Source: Nephrocerus scutellatus (Eukaryota; Arthropoda; Insecta; Diptera; Pipunculidae). From it: DNA of 64,000 bases. Positions 36,301-48,300 of this stretch are shown here, one piece after another. The stretch covers positions 2,837,001 through 2,901,000 of the forward strand of contig OX352764.1 in the NCBI GenBank assembly GCA_947095585.1, in the 5' to 3' direction. Position 1 is the stretch's first letter; the number at the start of each line of letters is the position of its first letter. The position numbers were made by a program, and so were the translations under genes. The notes under the pieces are model-generated. The model did no database searches. It was given only the letters and a program-made list of their open reading frames with translations, and was not told the DNA's origin.

Positions 36301-39300
36301 AACACCAACAGGCAGTATTGAAAAAATCAAAAAGAGCACTTCTGGTGTGCAGAATGGTGGCAGGAAAATCCTGAGGAGTTAGTCGCAGTATAATGCACTG
36401 GTTGTACACCATGATAGTAATTCCAATGATTACTTATGGAACAGTGGCATGGGCAAATAGAACCAAGCTAAGCACTATGAGAAGGGAATTGGCAGAGCTG
36501 GCCTGTATCTTTATTACAGGTGCCATGAGAACTTGTCCCATGGCGGATATGAAGGTAATTCTTGGGCTACTCCCACTCCATATAGTGGTAGAGAGCAAAT
36601 CCGAGGAAATCAAGTTCGTTTGAGCAAGGTAGGCTGCTTCACGGACGTTAGGGCAAGAGCAACAGTGGAATCACTAACCAAACAGGTTCCGTTAGCCAGC
36701 ATGCTTTGTGACAACATGGTGCAAAAGCTTGAATTCAAGAAGAACAAAATGAGCACCAAGAAGGAATTCAGATCTGAAACTGAATACCAGATACATCCAT
36801 AAAGAGCCATAAAGTGGAATACGGATGGATAAAAGAAAGCAGAAGGCACGGGTGCGGGAGTTCATGGAACAAGAACCAAGTACTCTGAAGCAATGGGGCA
36901 GTATCCGAGCACATGCCCTCGAAAGATATGATATAATCTGGAAAGAAACTTCGTGAGGCAGGATATAGCCATCATGATAAGACATCCAAGCTGCACTGAA
37001 AGCCCTAGATGCATTCCACATTACGTCAAGATTGGCGGAGGAGTTTGGTGAAATAAACAAGGTACGCTTGTACTGGGTGCCAAGACACGCTGGCATAGAA
37101 GGCAGTAAAGCAGCGGATAGGCTCGCTAACAAATGGGCAAAAACTCCGCTTGTAGGGCCATAACCATTCTGTGGCATAGGGTACCGTTTAATGCGGGAGG
37201 AGATACGCAGAATAGGTAAGACCGCTGCTTCCGTAAGATGTGTAAATCTTCCAGGCCAACGATAAGCAAAGGCAAGGATGGGGAACTATGACCCAAAGAG
37301 GTATTGCTCGATATCGGGACTTAGTAGAAGTGATGTAAGAATCATTACGGGATATTGTAGACTGAAGGGGCACACAAAGAAATCAAAACTAGCAGAGGGT
37401 TGCAGCAGCAGGCATTATGGGTGACCGTGGCAACTTCTACATGAATGCGGAGCAACGATTCGACAAAGAAGATCATATATGTACACTATAACCGGATACA
37501 AAACATGGTAAAGAAATTTACGATTTTATCTTTGACGGCTAACTTCATCCGCTACATTCGTTATCTCCGTAACACTGACGTCACGAATGCATTCAGTTAC
37601 ACCTTAGTCGCACCTAAGGATACTTAATACTATAATACCTGATACTTAAAAAAACAAACAAATCTCTATAATTTCAAGATAGTTTGACAACTTGCTTCAT
37701 AAGCGTAGGTAATAAGTATCTGAATTTGCATGGATGGCTGAGTTATAATTAATTTTCTTATCCATCTGGCCCGCTAAAATAAGTCAGTAGCAAGTTTGGT
37801 ATACTAAGCTATTCAAGACATTGCAAAAAAAAAGTGAACGTCGATAAGACACAGGCTACGAGTATCTTGGACCATGACAAACTTATGTAAGCACTTCTTG
37901 ATAGAAAGTGATTTTTAAGTGAAACAAACATTTCCCATGACCTTTCGGACAACTCTCTCGTATTAGTGACTTACTGTTAAGAAATGTTGTTAAGAAAATT
38001 AATGATAATTGACGGTAGATTGAGAGACTCACATGTTTAAAAATCGCTTCTGAGTTGTAAAAAAAAATTATAAAATAATGCTCCCGGTAATTTTTCAAAA
38101 GAACACGAAAAACCACTCACCTCCAACCGTTCGGTGGCCTTCCTAAGCCGCTCATAGTCCACTTGGCCGTGCACCTTTAGCAGTTCCATCATAAAGTCAG
38201 TCTCCTGTACGGAATTGTGCACCAATCCCACTTGTTGTTCGTAGCGCATCCACAGAGCGAGACGATTCCGCAAGATGGTTAAGATGTTGGCACACTTCGA
38301 CTCCAGAAAAGCGTGCTCATCTTGCAGCTGTGAGATGTCGCGTTCCAACTTCATAGGCGAAACAGAAATCTTCAGACGCATTGGTAAAGTGTGAAGCATC
38401 TGCCGAAGTCGCATAATCTCCTGCCAATTGCCGATAAGATCCTCGCCAACTGACTGACAATCGGCGATAGCTTTCTCGATAGCTTCGCTTCCGAGCTTTT
38501 CGGCCGTCTCGCATTCGTCGAGGATCACTGAGAGTTTTGTTTGGTTTTTGCGCAGATTGCTTATGCCTTCCTGAATGGAAATCAATTGGTCACGCAGCAC
38601 TGTAGCTCCTTCGAGCTCCTCCGCGATCTGTGTACTGATTTTATGCGAAAGTGAGAACAGCTCGCCAACCTTCTCTGGCTCGGTTTCCGACTGCAGACCA
38701 ATGCGTCCCAGTTCATTGCCGATGAAGCCGACGCGTGTGCTCAGCACCTGGATTCGTTCGATGTAGAGACAAAGTTCCTCTTCGTTTTTGATGACGCCCT
38801 TAATGCTGGTCATTGTAAGGTAGATCTCCTGTAATTCGCGCTCCAACAGTTTCAACTTGTCCTCGGCGGGTACATCCTGCGAGGATATACTGTTGATAAT
38901 TGTGTTTTGAATTTGCTCGATGCGCCCAGCAACGCTGTTCCAGCGATCTTCCAGTTGTGCGTGAAATTGTCGCTGTAGCATTTCGTCGGCCAGTGGAATA
39001 ACCTGCAGGGATTTCTCGAAACTGTTGCCAGCCTCATGCCGGATGTTGTTGTGCATCTCGAAGTTGGCCTTCATCTCCCAGAATTGACGCATATGTTCGA
39101 TTGGCTGTTCGCGTGGATCTTCGGGGATGTGGATCTGGCGAAGTTCCTTCTCTGCGTCGCGAACAAATGCTTCCATTTTGTACGTCTGGTTCTCGTATTG
39201 CGCCCAAATTTCCTTAAACACCAGCAGGCGATGCAAGTATAGGGCGACTTCTTCACGTAACTTTAGAAGGACAATCAGAGATTCGTTGCTTTCCTCGACC

Positions 39301-42300
39301 AGATTGGGTGCCTGGACGAGATCTTGCAGCTTGTTTGACATGTTGGAGAGTTGCGTCATTTTGACATAGTGATGCGAAATGTCTGTGCTGAGAGACTGAT
39401 ACAACGTGGTGTACTGGTCGTAATCGGCTGATGTAACAGCCGAAAGGTCTGGCACTCTCTGCTGGGCTACTTGAAGCCATTGACGTTCGTCCTTCATGCC
39501 CTTCTCGAGAACTGTCCAACGAGAAGCAGCCTGAACAAGCTTGGACGATCGCTCGGATGCTTTTTCTAGAAGAACCGTAGCTCTGTTGTACAGCTCCTTG
39601 TGCAACTCCGAATGCTTATCACGAGTCTCTGAATCGATATTCTCCTCGAGCGACTCAAGCATCGCGCGGCAGTGACTCAAATTGACAAAAAACTTTCGGT
39701 GCTTTTGGATTTCGTTGTTCAGCTGCTCCAGGGAGTTGGCAATGATCGGACTCTCCACAAGTTTGTCCGCAAGAACCGTAATGTTGGTGAATTCCTTGAG
39801 CGTCTGTTCGTACTCCTCGGCAAGTGACTGCAGCTGAAGCAGGCGATCGCGTTCTTGACTAATGTTGTTCTCGATGTTCTTGCAGACCTCGTACGAAGAG
39901 TAGATGTTGTCTGGCACCTTCTTGCCCGGGAAATCGCGTTGGAAGGCTCGTGCATTGCTCATTAGCTGGGCAATGTTGCCAAGGGTCTCGGCATTTTGCT
40001 CTTCCAGTTCGTCGAGGTTAGCCAGCTTGCTTTGGATGGTGGTGTCTTGTGAGAGTATCACCTCATAGCGCTCCTGCAGATCGTCCAAGAGAGCAGTGAT
40101 GCGATAAACAAGGACAACAAATGTATTCCACTTTTCCAGGTCTTTGGTGTCTTGATGCTGGTTGTCTTTTGTGACTTCTTCAACCGCTGCAATGTGTTCC
40201 TTTAGCGTGTCCACACATAGCAGCATCTGTGCCTGACTCTGCGGATCGGTGACTTTCTCAGCCCGGCCCAGGTCTTCCTCAAGAACGCTGACACTCTGCT
40301 TAATCGTGTTGAGTTCGTCGTTCAGCTTGTTGTAGTCGTCAACCTTTTCCTCGCTGGGTCCGTCATTGGACTGCTGTCGGATGAGGTAAACGCGATATTC
40401 GACAGTCTCCAACCATGTGGATACCTGTTCGATGATGGTGATCACGGTGGTCTGTATTATGGTTTGGTCACGGCCTTGCCGGATCACCAAATCAAGGGTC
40501 TTGAGGCTATCGTTAACATCCTGGAGGCGCGATTCGATTGGCACCTCTTTGATCTGGTCACTAAGTGTAGCCAAGTGTAGAACATTACTTAGAAGCGTTT
40601 GCTGATAAGGTGTTTCCTTAAGGTGGCGAATTCTCCCGCCGATAGCGTGTTGGGTCTCGACCAAAATGTCTTGAGTGGAGTTTAAAGTAGCAGGCAACGC
40701 ATGCCTTTGGCCCGGATAGTGCATAAGACTTTCAGACATAATCATGCTTTTGGACGCATCCATGGGAGTCTGAGTGGAGCCAATCCCAGAAGTCGCTGTA
40801 ATCCAAATATTAGCTGCACTATCGGGAGCTGGCTGGTTATCTGGTCCCGGTGTGATTGGTACGTCAAGCTCTTCAGTTGGTGACACAACTTCCTCAATCA
40901 TTACAGTCGAAGTTGGCCTCGAGCGGGTCTTCTGATGTTGTTGCTGTGAACTGCCATTGAACTTGCTTTGGTCAGCTACAAGCTGAGTTGGACGCTCGGG
41001 GAACTCTTCGGTGACCGTAGTCTTTGTGATTCGCAGCTGGACCATTTGTGGCACAGGCGTTCTCTGATCATCTGGAGCTGCTGATTGTTCGTCAAGCTTC
41101 TGCTGATTAGTTGTGACGACAATACCCGCCTCGGGAATGAGTGCTCGGTCAATCTCAACGCTGACATTTACTTCGGGCAAATCTGCGCTTTCTTTCTCCT
41201 CCTCCTTCTCAGCGTGACGCTTCCTGCTGCTACCTTTTTTCGATCTCTTTTCCTGCTTGGGCAGTTCGACAGTTTGCGTGTACTCATAGACCATGGGCTC
41301 TGCCTCTGAAGCGTCTGTATCCGCTGGAATAGCAATTATAGTTTGAATTTCAAGGTTATAGGGTTCCGAAATGGACGTAGTCGCCAGAGAAGAATCATCC
41401 AATGGCTCCTCAAGGGAGATTGGCTGCTCTTCGCGTGGCGTTGTTTGCATTGTGGAGTCAGTGACTTGTATCAGTTCGACTGTTGTCGTCTGTTGATCTT
41501 GTGATGGCTTAGGTGCCTCCTCCAGTGTATGTTCAACCGCTTCGACAGCTGGCTCAATGAACACCGTTTGGATAGATGTCTCACATGTGGGACGAACTTC
41601 GGTCCCGCTGGCCCGATCATGGGTCTGTATCTTATCAGGCAGAAACTCGGAGGTGATTTCGCCTACGACTTCCTGCACCAGTGGGATGATTATTTCGCTG
41701 GTGCTTGTGACAGGCTCTACAGCTTCAGGCGATGTTTGCAACTCCCTTTCGATTGTTGTTACGACAACTGTTTGACTGGATATCTCCGCGGTTTCTGGAG
41801 TCTCTTTGCCTACGGGGATCGCCTCATCATCGGTTTGAATTTGCTCAGTGGCCATTTCAACGGCAGCTCGCGGCTCCTCAAGGCGAGGAGATGTCTGTAC
41901 TTCTGATTCCTTGATTTGGATCTCAATTGTTTGCGACTCCATCTCAAGACTTGCAGGTTGGATTTGGAGGCTTGTTTGCTGAGAGATGTCAGCAGTTTGC
42001 GTCGTTTGTGGTGGTTCTGGAGAAGTTTGTGATGATTTAATTTCAGTTAGTTCAGTTATTTGCTGCTGCTGCTTCTCTTCTTCGCGAGGTGATGTTTGCT
42101 GTGTCACATCTTCGACGTAGGTCAACTCAATCACCTCGGTCGGTATGACAATCTGCTTCAACGGTTCTCGTGGGGAGTCTGACTCCGGCGAAATGAATGC
42201 CTCTTCGACAATCTTAATGGAGCTGTCTGCGCCAATAGAGGAGATCTCACTTTCTGGACTGATTTCCTCGATGATCTCTTGGTGAATTTTTCCCTCAGAC

Positions 42301-45300
42301 TCCAAACTAGGCGAATCTTGTTCACGGGTGTCTTCCGAAGATGCAGCCACATAAGACTCCTTGTCATCGTCATCAGGGCGAACTTTAAGCTTCTGCTTCT
42401 TTTTCTTGCGGCGTTTTTTCTTGCCGTCCGCAGCATCTGCATTAGCAATTGCGTCATCGTCGAAGGTCTTGTCGTCTGCTTCGTAGCCGGTTTCCCTTGG
42501 AGATTCAATTTCGATTTCGGAAACTGAAACTCTGGCCGGTTGTTCTTTTACTTGCTTTTCAGCTATTTGCTCCGGTACTTCACTCTCCTTTCTCTTCTTT
42601 TTCTTTCGACTTCGCTTGGGATCCGCGGCAGCATCCACGTGTCCATCTGCTGGTTCCGTCGCCACGGCAGTCTCGATGATGCTCATGCTAACTTTGCTAC
42701 CAATATGGCTGGGATCTGTTGTTAAACGTTCACCTTCATGCGGGGCCATGGTGAGCTTTAATGTACTGGATCCCTGTTTATCGATTGTGGGTGCAGTAAC
42801 AGAGAACGTTTTTCTTGGTGATTCAATTTGGGAAGTGGCATCAGCTTCTCCAAGTATGAAAAGCTGTGTAGCGGAACGGATATCAATAGCATGTTGGACA
42901 GAGAATGTAGGTGGTGGCAAATCTTTAGAGGGAACTGTTGAATCCGAGTGTTCTTCATCGATTATCGGCTCAGAGTCACTATCGTGTGTGGTACTAACCA
43001 CTTCTAATGGCAGAGTTTGTTCACTCGTCGATGAAGCGTTTTGGTGGAGGAGTTTTTCATCATTTAAAGACTTAATCTCGATTTTAGTAAGTTCCTCTGC
43101 GACTGGATGTGAATCTTCATAAATTTTTACATCGGATGGCTTAGCAAGTTTTTCTGAGGCTGGTTGTGATGCTTCTCGTTCATTGGATTGTACATTTTGC
43201 TGTGATGATATATCACAAATAGTGGTTATTGCTTCCAAAGGTTCAATCACAGCAGTAGTCGATGGCTCTTCAACTAATTTCAGTTCGAATTCTTCTTTTG
43301 CTGGCTTCGGTTGTTCTGGTTTCAAGGCTTCTTTAATTGACTCCACTTTAACTTGTTCCTCAGTTGTCTTCGAAGCTTCTTTGATAGTAAGTTGCTCTGG
43401 CTGGTCTAAAATCGGTTGTTCTGGTTTCCAAGTATCTTCAACTGACTTCATTTCGACTTGTTCCTCAACTGGCTTAGAAACGTCTGCGATGATAAGGCTT
43501 TCTGGCTTGTCTGCAATCGGTTGTTCTGGTTCTTCTTCTTCAATTAATTTCAGGTCGAGTTGTTCTTTAGCATGCTTGGTGGTAAGTTTCGCTGGCTCGT
43601 CTACAATCAGTACTCTTGGTTCAAAAGCCTTTTCAATTGTCTTCACTTCCACTTGTTCCTCAGCTGGCTTGGAAGCTTCTTCGATTATAAGTTTCTCAGG
43701 CTCGTGTGCAATTGGGTGTTCTGATTTTAAAGCCTCTTCAATTGATTCCACTTCGACTTGTTCCTTAGCTGACTTGGAAGCTTCTCCAATGGTAAGTTTC
43801 TCTGGTTCGCCTGCAATCGGTTGTTCTGGTTTCAAAGCCTCTTCAATTGATCCCACATCGACTTGTTCCTTAGCTGTCTTGGAAGCTTCTTCGATTGTAA
43901 GTTTCTCTGGCTCATCTGCAATCGGCTGTTCAGGTTTGGAAACCTCTTCAATTGAAACAACTTGAAGTTTGAGTTGATCGTCGACACTCTGGGGTTCTTC
44001 TTTCGTTTTTTGCAACGCTCTTTCCTCTTCGGTTTGTTTCGGCGGACTGTCAACTTTCATTGTTTGGTGTTGAGCCTCCTCAGGCACTACATACGTCTCA
44101 AATTGGTACGATTCGAGAGCAACCGGATAGCCGGTTTCCTGACTGATTGGCCAAATATTGTCCACCTCTTCTAACTCGGCTATCTCAATAGTTGGCGAGG
44201 AGGAAGAGGGTTTTACGTACGGTTCCTGTAGTATTATTGGTTCCGCTGGCACTTCTGGGACATGATGATGTTGTGAGAATTCAATATTGGTCGGCACCAA
44301 GTGGTGTTCGAGTGGCCAGATCTCCTTGATATTTTCGATACGGGGCTCTTCTTCTTCTGGCGGCAAAATTAACACAGAGGCTCGTGATGTCGTCGAAGAT
44401 ACGGATGGTGTCGTCGTGCTGCTGCTTTCTAGTAATTCTTTCTTGATGTCTGTAACGACGTCAGGGCTTCTTGATAATGGCGTTACATCATCATCATCAA
44501 CTACTTGTGGTGCGCTAGCAAATTGTTCAAAGTCTACTGGTGCAGCTAGTGGTGGTGTTGGTTCAACAATTTCAAATACCTGATGTGAACCTTCTCCTCC
44601 AGTGGTTTCAGTTGCTTCAGTGGTTTGTTGTGGGCTCTCGGAGAGTACCTCTTCGATAACTACACCCGGCTGCCTGGTCATACGTTCGAATTCTTCTTCG
44701 CTTACCAACTTACCGTTGACTGTGCGCACAACGCTAACGTTTACTTGTGGAGGCAGCTGTTCTTCGGTTACCTCAATCTCTTCGGGTTCCTCGATTACCT
44801 CTTCGGTCACATGTTCTTTTCCGTCAATGATGACGACCCGTTTGATGATCTTGCGAGATTTGCGAATAATTTTGCGCGTGACTTGTTGGATGACAGATCG
44901 AATGCTGGACTGAGAGGCGGCAGTGGAAGTGGCAAAACCTGCTTCTTCTTGAAGAGGCAAACCCACTGCTGGTTGGTGGTAATGCTGCTCAATGACCGGT
45001 TCGCTTTCGAATTCTTGTACAACAATGGACGCTGCATCGGTGCCCTCGATAAGTGTGCCACGTGTCTGGTGTGAGACGATTGTATGTAGGGCGCCTTGGC
45101 CATCACTTGTCGAAGCTGAAGTCTGAGTATTTTCGAGGTTTACTTGATTCGCCGACTGAACTCGGAGGGCTCCATCTGTGTCAGTTAGAGTGGAAATGGT
45201 ACTGATTTGTTGTTGCTGAGTACGCTGGACAACCTGATGCCTTGCACGCGTGACTTTTTTCACAATGATGTGTTTGGTGCCATCAGAATCGATGACAACT

Positions 45301-48300
45301 TCTGTTGTAGTCTCATCGGGTTCGACAAATGTTGTCTCAAACGACTGTGGTACATTCTTCAGGACCAGTTCAGTGGCACGATCGACATCGTCTTTTGGCT
45401 GTTGATGGTATCGAGCCTCAACAAAGACATCATCTGGCTTGTCAGGTACTTCCTTGTTGGAGACTGTGTCAATCTGGATGGTCTCGCGACCACCGTGAAT
45501 CTTTTGCGTCACCATAATATTCTCTGTGGGTGTACGTTCCTTCTGTGTCTGCATGGAGGTTTCTATGGTCTCAACAGCTTCAATTTTAGGGAAACTTGTT
45601 TGCGCCTCAACTGTTGTTGTAAGAATTTTTTGTGGTTGCTCTGGCTGGAATTGAAGACTTTCCGATGTTTGTGTTTCGACAGCAAAACCAGTAACTGGCA
45701 TGGCTTCCTCCTCAGGCATCGAAGTCGAATCGATGGTGTTCTCAGTGAGAGACATCGATTCTGGTTGTGGCATTGTTTGCGATTGCTGGTCCTTCTCTCG
45801 TTTAATCATCTCTCGACGAATTTCTGTTATTCTCGTCTCGATGGTGTATGTCCGAGTGGTCACAAGAGTAATCTGTTCCCTTAGTATTGTGATGATCTGT
45901 TGCAACTGTTCGATAAGTGTGCCTGCAAGAGGTGCGACATCATCGTGCTGTTCCAGCTGACGAGTCTTCTCGACCAATTCCATCAGCGATTGTTCCTTCT
46001 CTTTGAGCGTTCTTAGGAGGCTCTGATTTGATTCCAGTTGAATATTCAGTTCAGACTCATCGATGATGGACGATGGCAATTGGCCATTGATATCCTGACT
46101 CAGCTGGTTGATGACTTGTTTCGCCCATACCTCAATATCAGCTAAATGTCCCTGATACTGTTCCAGTTCCTGTTGGCGTTTCTTCTGACCTTGCATGGCG
46201 TTCTAAAATGATAATGTGAATTTACTGTAAATGTGAATGCAACAACAAAAGGAAAACTAACCTCAATCATTGTGATTCCTTGCTGCGAACGCAATAAAAG
46301 CAAATCAATGCGATCGCTGATCTCGTTGAGTATCCTCTCTGTGGGTGGGTCCGTCGGCAGGTTCCGACTTGTGGTTTTAAGACGCGCTGTTTCCTTGTTG
46401 TAAAGCTCCAAGTTTTGTTGGATTAGCTGGAGGAAGGAACCGCAACAAAATGCATAGAAAATTATTCATTTCAAATCGAATCATTTTTAAACTAAATATG
46501 CGGAATATTATGGCTTTTTGTTGAAAAAAATGAAAAATCATCACATTTTGGGATCTCAAATTCCTGCTGCACTACCTTTATCAAAGGATAACATTGGATC
46601 GTCTACAGTGCAGCGAAATAATAAAGCAGGAGCTCTGCTAAATCTTAAGCTGGCGGGGTTATCAAATAACCGTCAAGCTACGATGCCCTATTATTACTAA
46701 TTCCAAGTAATGGTCAAGCCTATATAGGCGTGTTTATTAGCTTGTGGTATGCCGCTAAGTGGTATTCCGCTAAGTTGTATGCCGCTAAGTGATGGGCCGC
46801 TTATGATATGCGATTACCGATTTTGGACTTCGAAGCGTATTAAATATTCCTCATAATTTATTCACCCAACTGGCGATTCCTTCGTTGGTAGATTGACATT
46901 ACTCCTTGGCCTATTCAAAACATGACTAGCGATCATTCTGGGAAGAAGCCGCTCACTTAGAAGATGATTTCATACATTTCTACACAGACGGTTCAGAGGT
47001 TAAAAAACTGACGAAGGGGTAGAAGGAGATGTTTTCTCAAAAAGACTAAATTTTAGTTTCTCTTTCCGCCTTCCTAATCACAGTAGTGGCTCAGTGGAAA
47101 TGCGCATGGCTGCTGCGCAGGAGGTTCGTGGTTCGAATCACAGTTACACCAAAATGGTTGCGAGAGTCTAGGCCTTGGACCGCAACGGTCTTTCCAGGCA
47201 GAAACTTGGCTGAAGAAGAATGTCATATCCACTAAGGATATCCGCATCTTCTCGGATAGCCATGCTGTGCTAAAATCCCTGCAATCCGTCTTTACTAACT
47301 CTACTGTAGCCCTAAACTACTGCCAATTATCTCTCACGGAGATGGCAGAGCAGTTCAAAATTCACCTGTCTTAGATGCCGGTACATAGAGACATTCAGGG
47401 AAATTGTTAGGCTGATGAGCTCGCCAAACTTGGAACTACTTAACCTGAAAATGGTTCTTTAGGCATAACAATCGCTACATGCAAACTCATGTTAAATCTG
47501 GATGCTATCGAGAGAACTAATCGACGGTGGTCAAACGAAACAACTTGTTTTTAGCGACAAAAGAGATCTGGCTCAAGATGGATCCGAAACTCCCTAAGTG
47601 TTTGATCTCTCTAAAAAATAAAATGCACATCGGTCCTACAATTTGTGTCATCACTGTCTCATAGACAAGCATGCAGCAAGGCTTGGCGTACTCTCAAATG
47701 ACTTCTGCACAGGCAGCATGGACGGAGAGGCGGAGGAGACAATTCTCCACCTTTTCTACACGTGCTCAGCCCTCTCTTAAAAACGTCAGCTCCATCTGAG
47801 TGAGTAATAGAATTACAATAACCTCAATGATTTGAACCATACGGACATTAGAAGTCTATTGCGATTCATACGAAGCTGAAATTGGTTTAACGAGTAGGGG
47901 ATACATTTTCTTGATCCATTTAGTATCTATCACAACCCTTACTGGTCTAAATGTGTCGGCTTTTCTGCCGACAGCCACCTCAACCTTACCTATGTGCTAA
48001 GTAGCTAGGTCTGCACAACGATAGGTAAGGTGTCCGATGATTAAGTCCAAAGTGGGTTACGCCAAGGCTGAATATTTTCACCACTACTATTTTTGATCCT
48101 GTAATCAAAGAGCTCTTACAGTACGGCAAAAAATTGTTTACCTTAAGTGTGGAGTCTTCACCGTGCTACGGCGGGACAACTAGAGAGAAAATGTCTGAAA
48201 GTCTCTTTCTCATTTCCATCCTTACAACTTCTTAGCTCTGGCAATATCCTTCCTTCTGTTGTAAAATGACCATACCATTCTTGATATGGCACAGTTCCAC

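Noticed and set aside
42087..45884. Several plus-strand ORFs of 76-260 residues opposite the Msp300 giant exon
   Set aside because: They are antisense shadows of a stop-free, low-complexity coding exon; none has recognisable motifs, and the minus strand has consistent spectrin repeats and splice sites.
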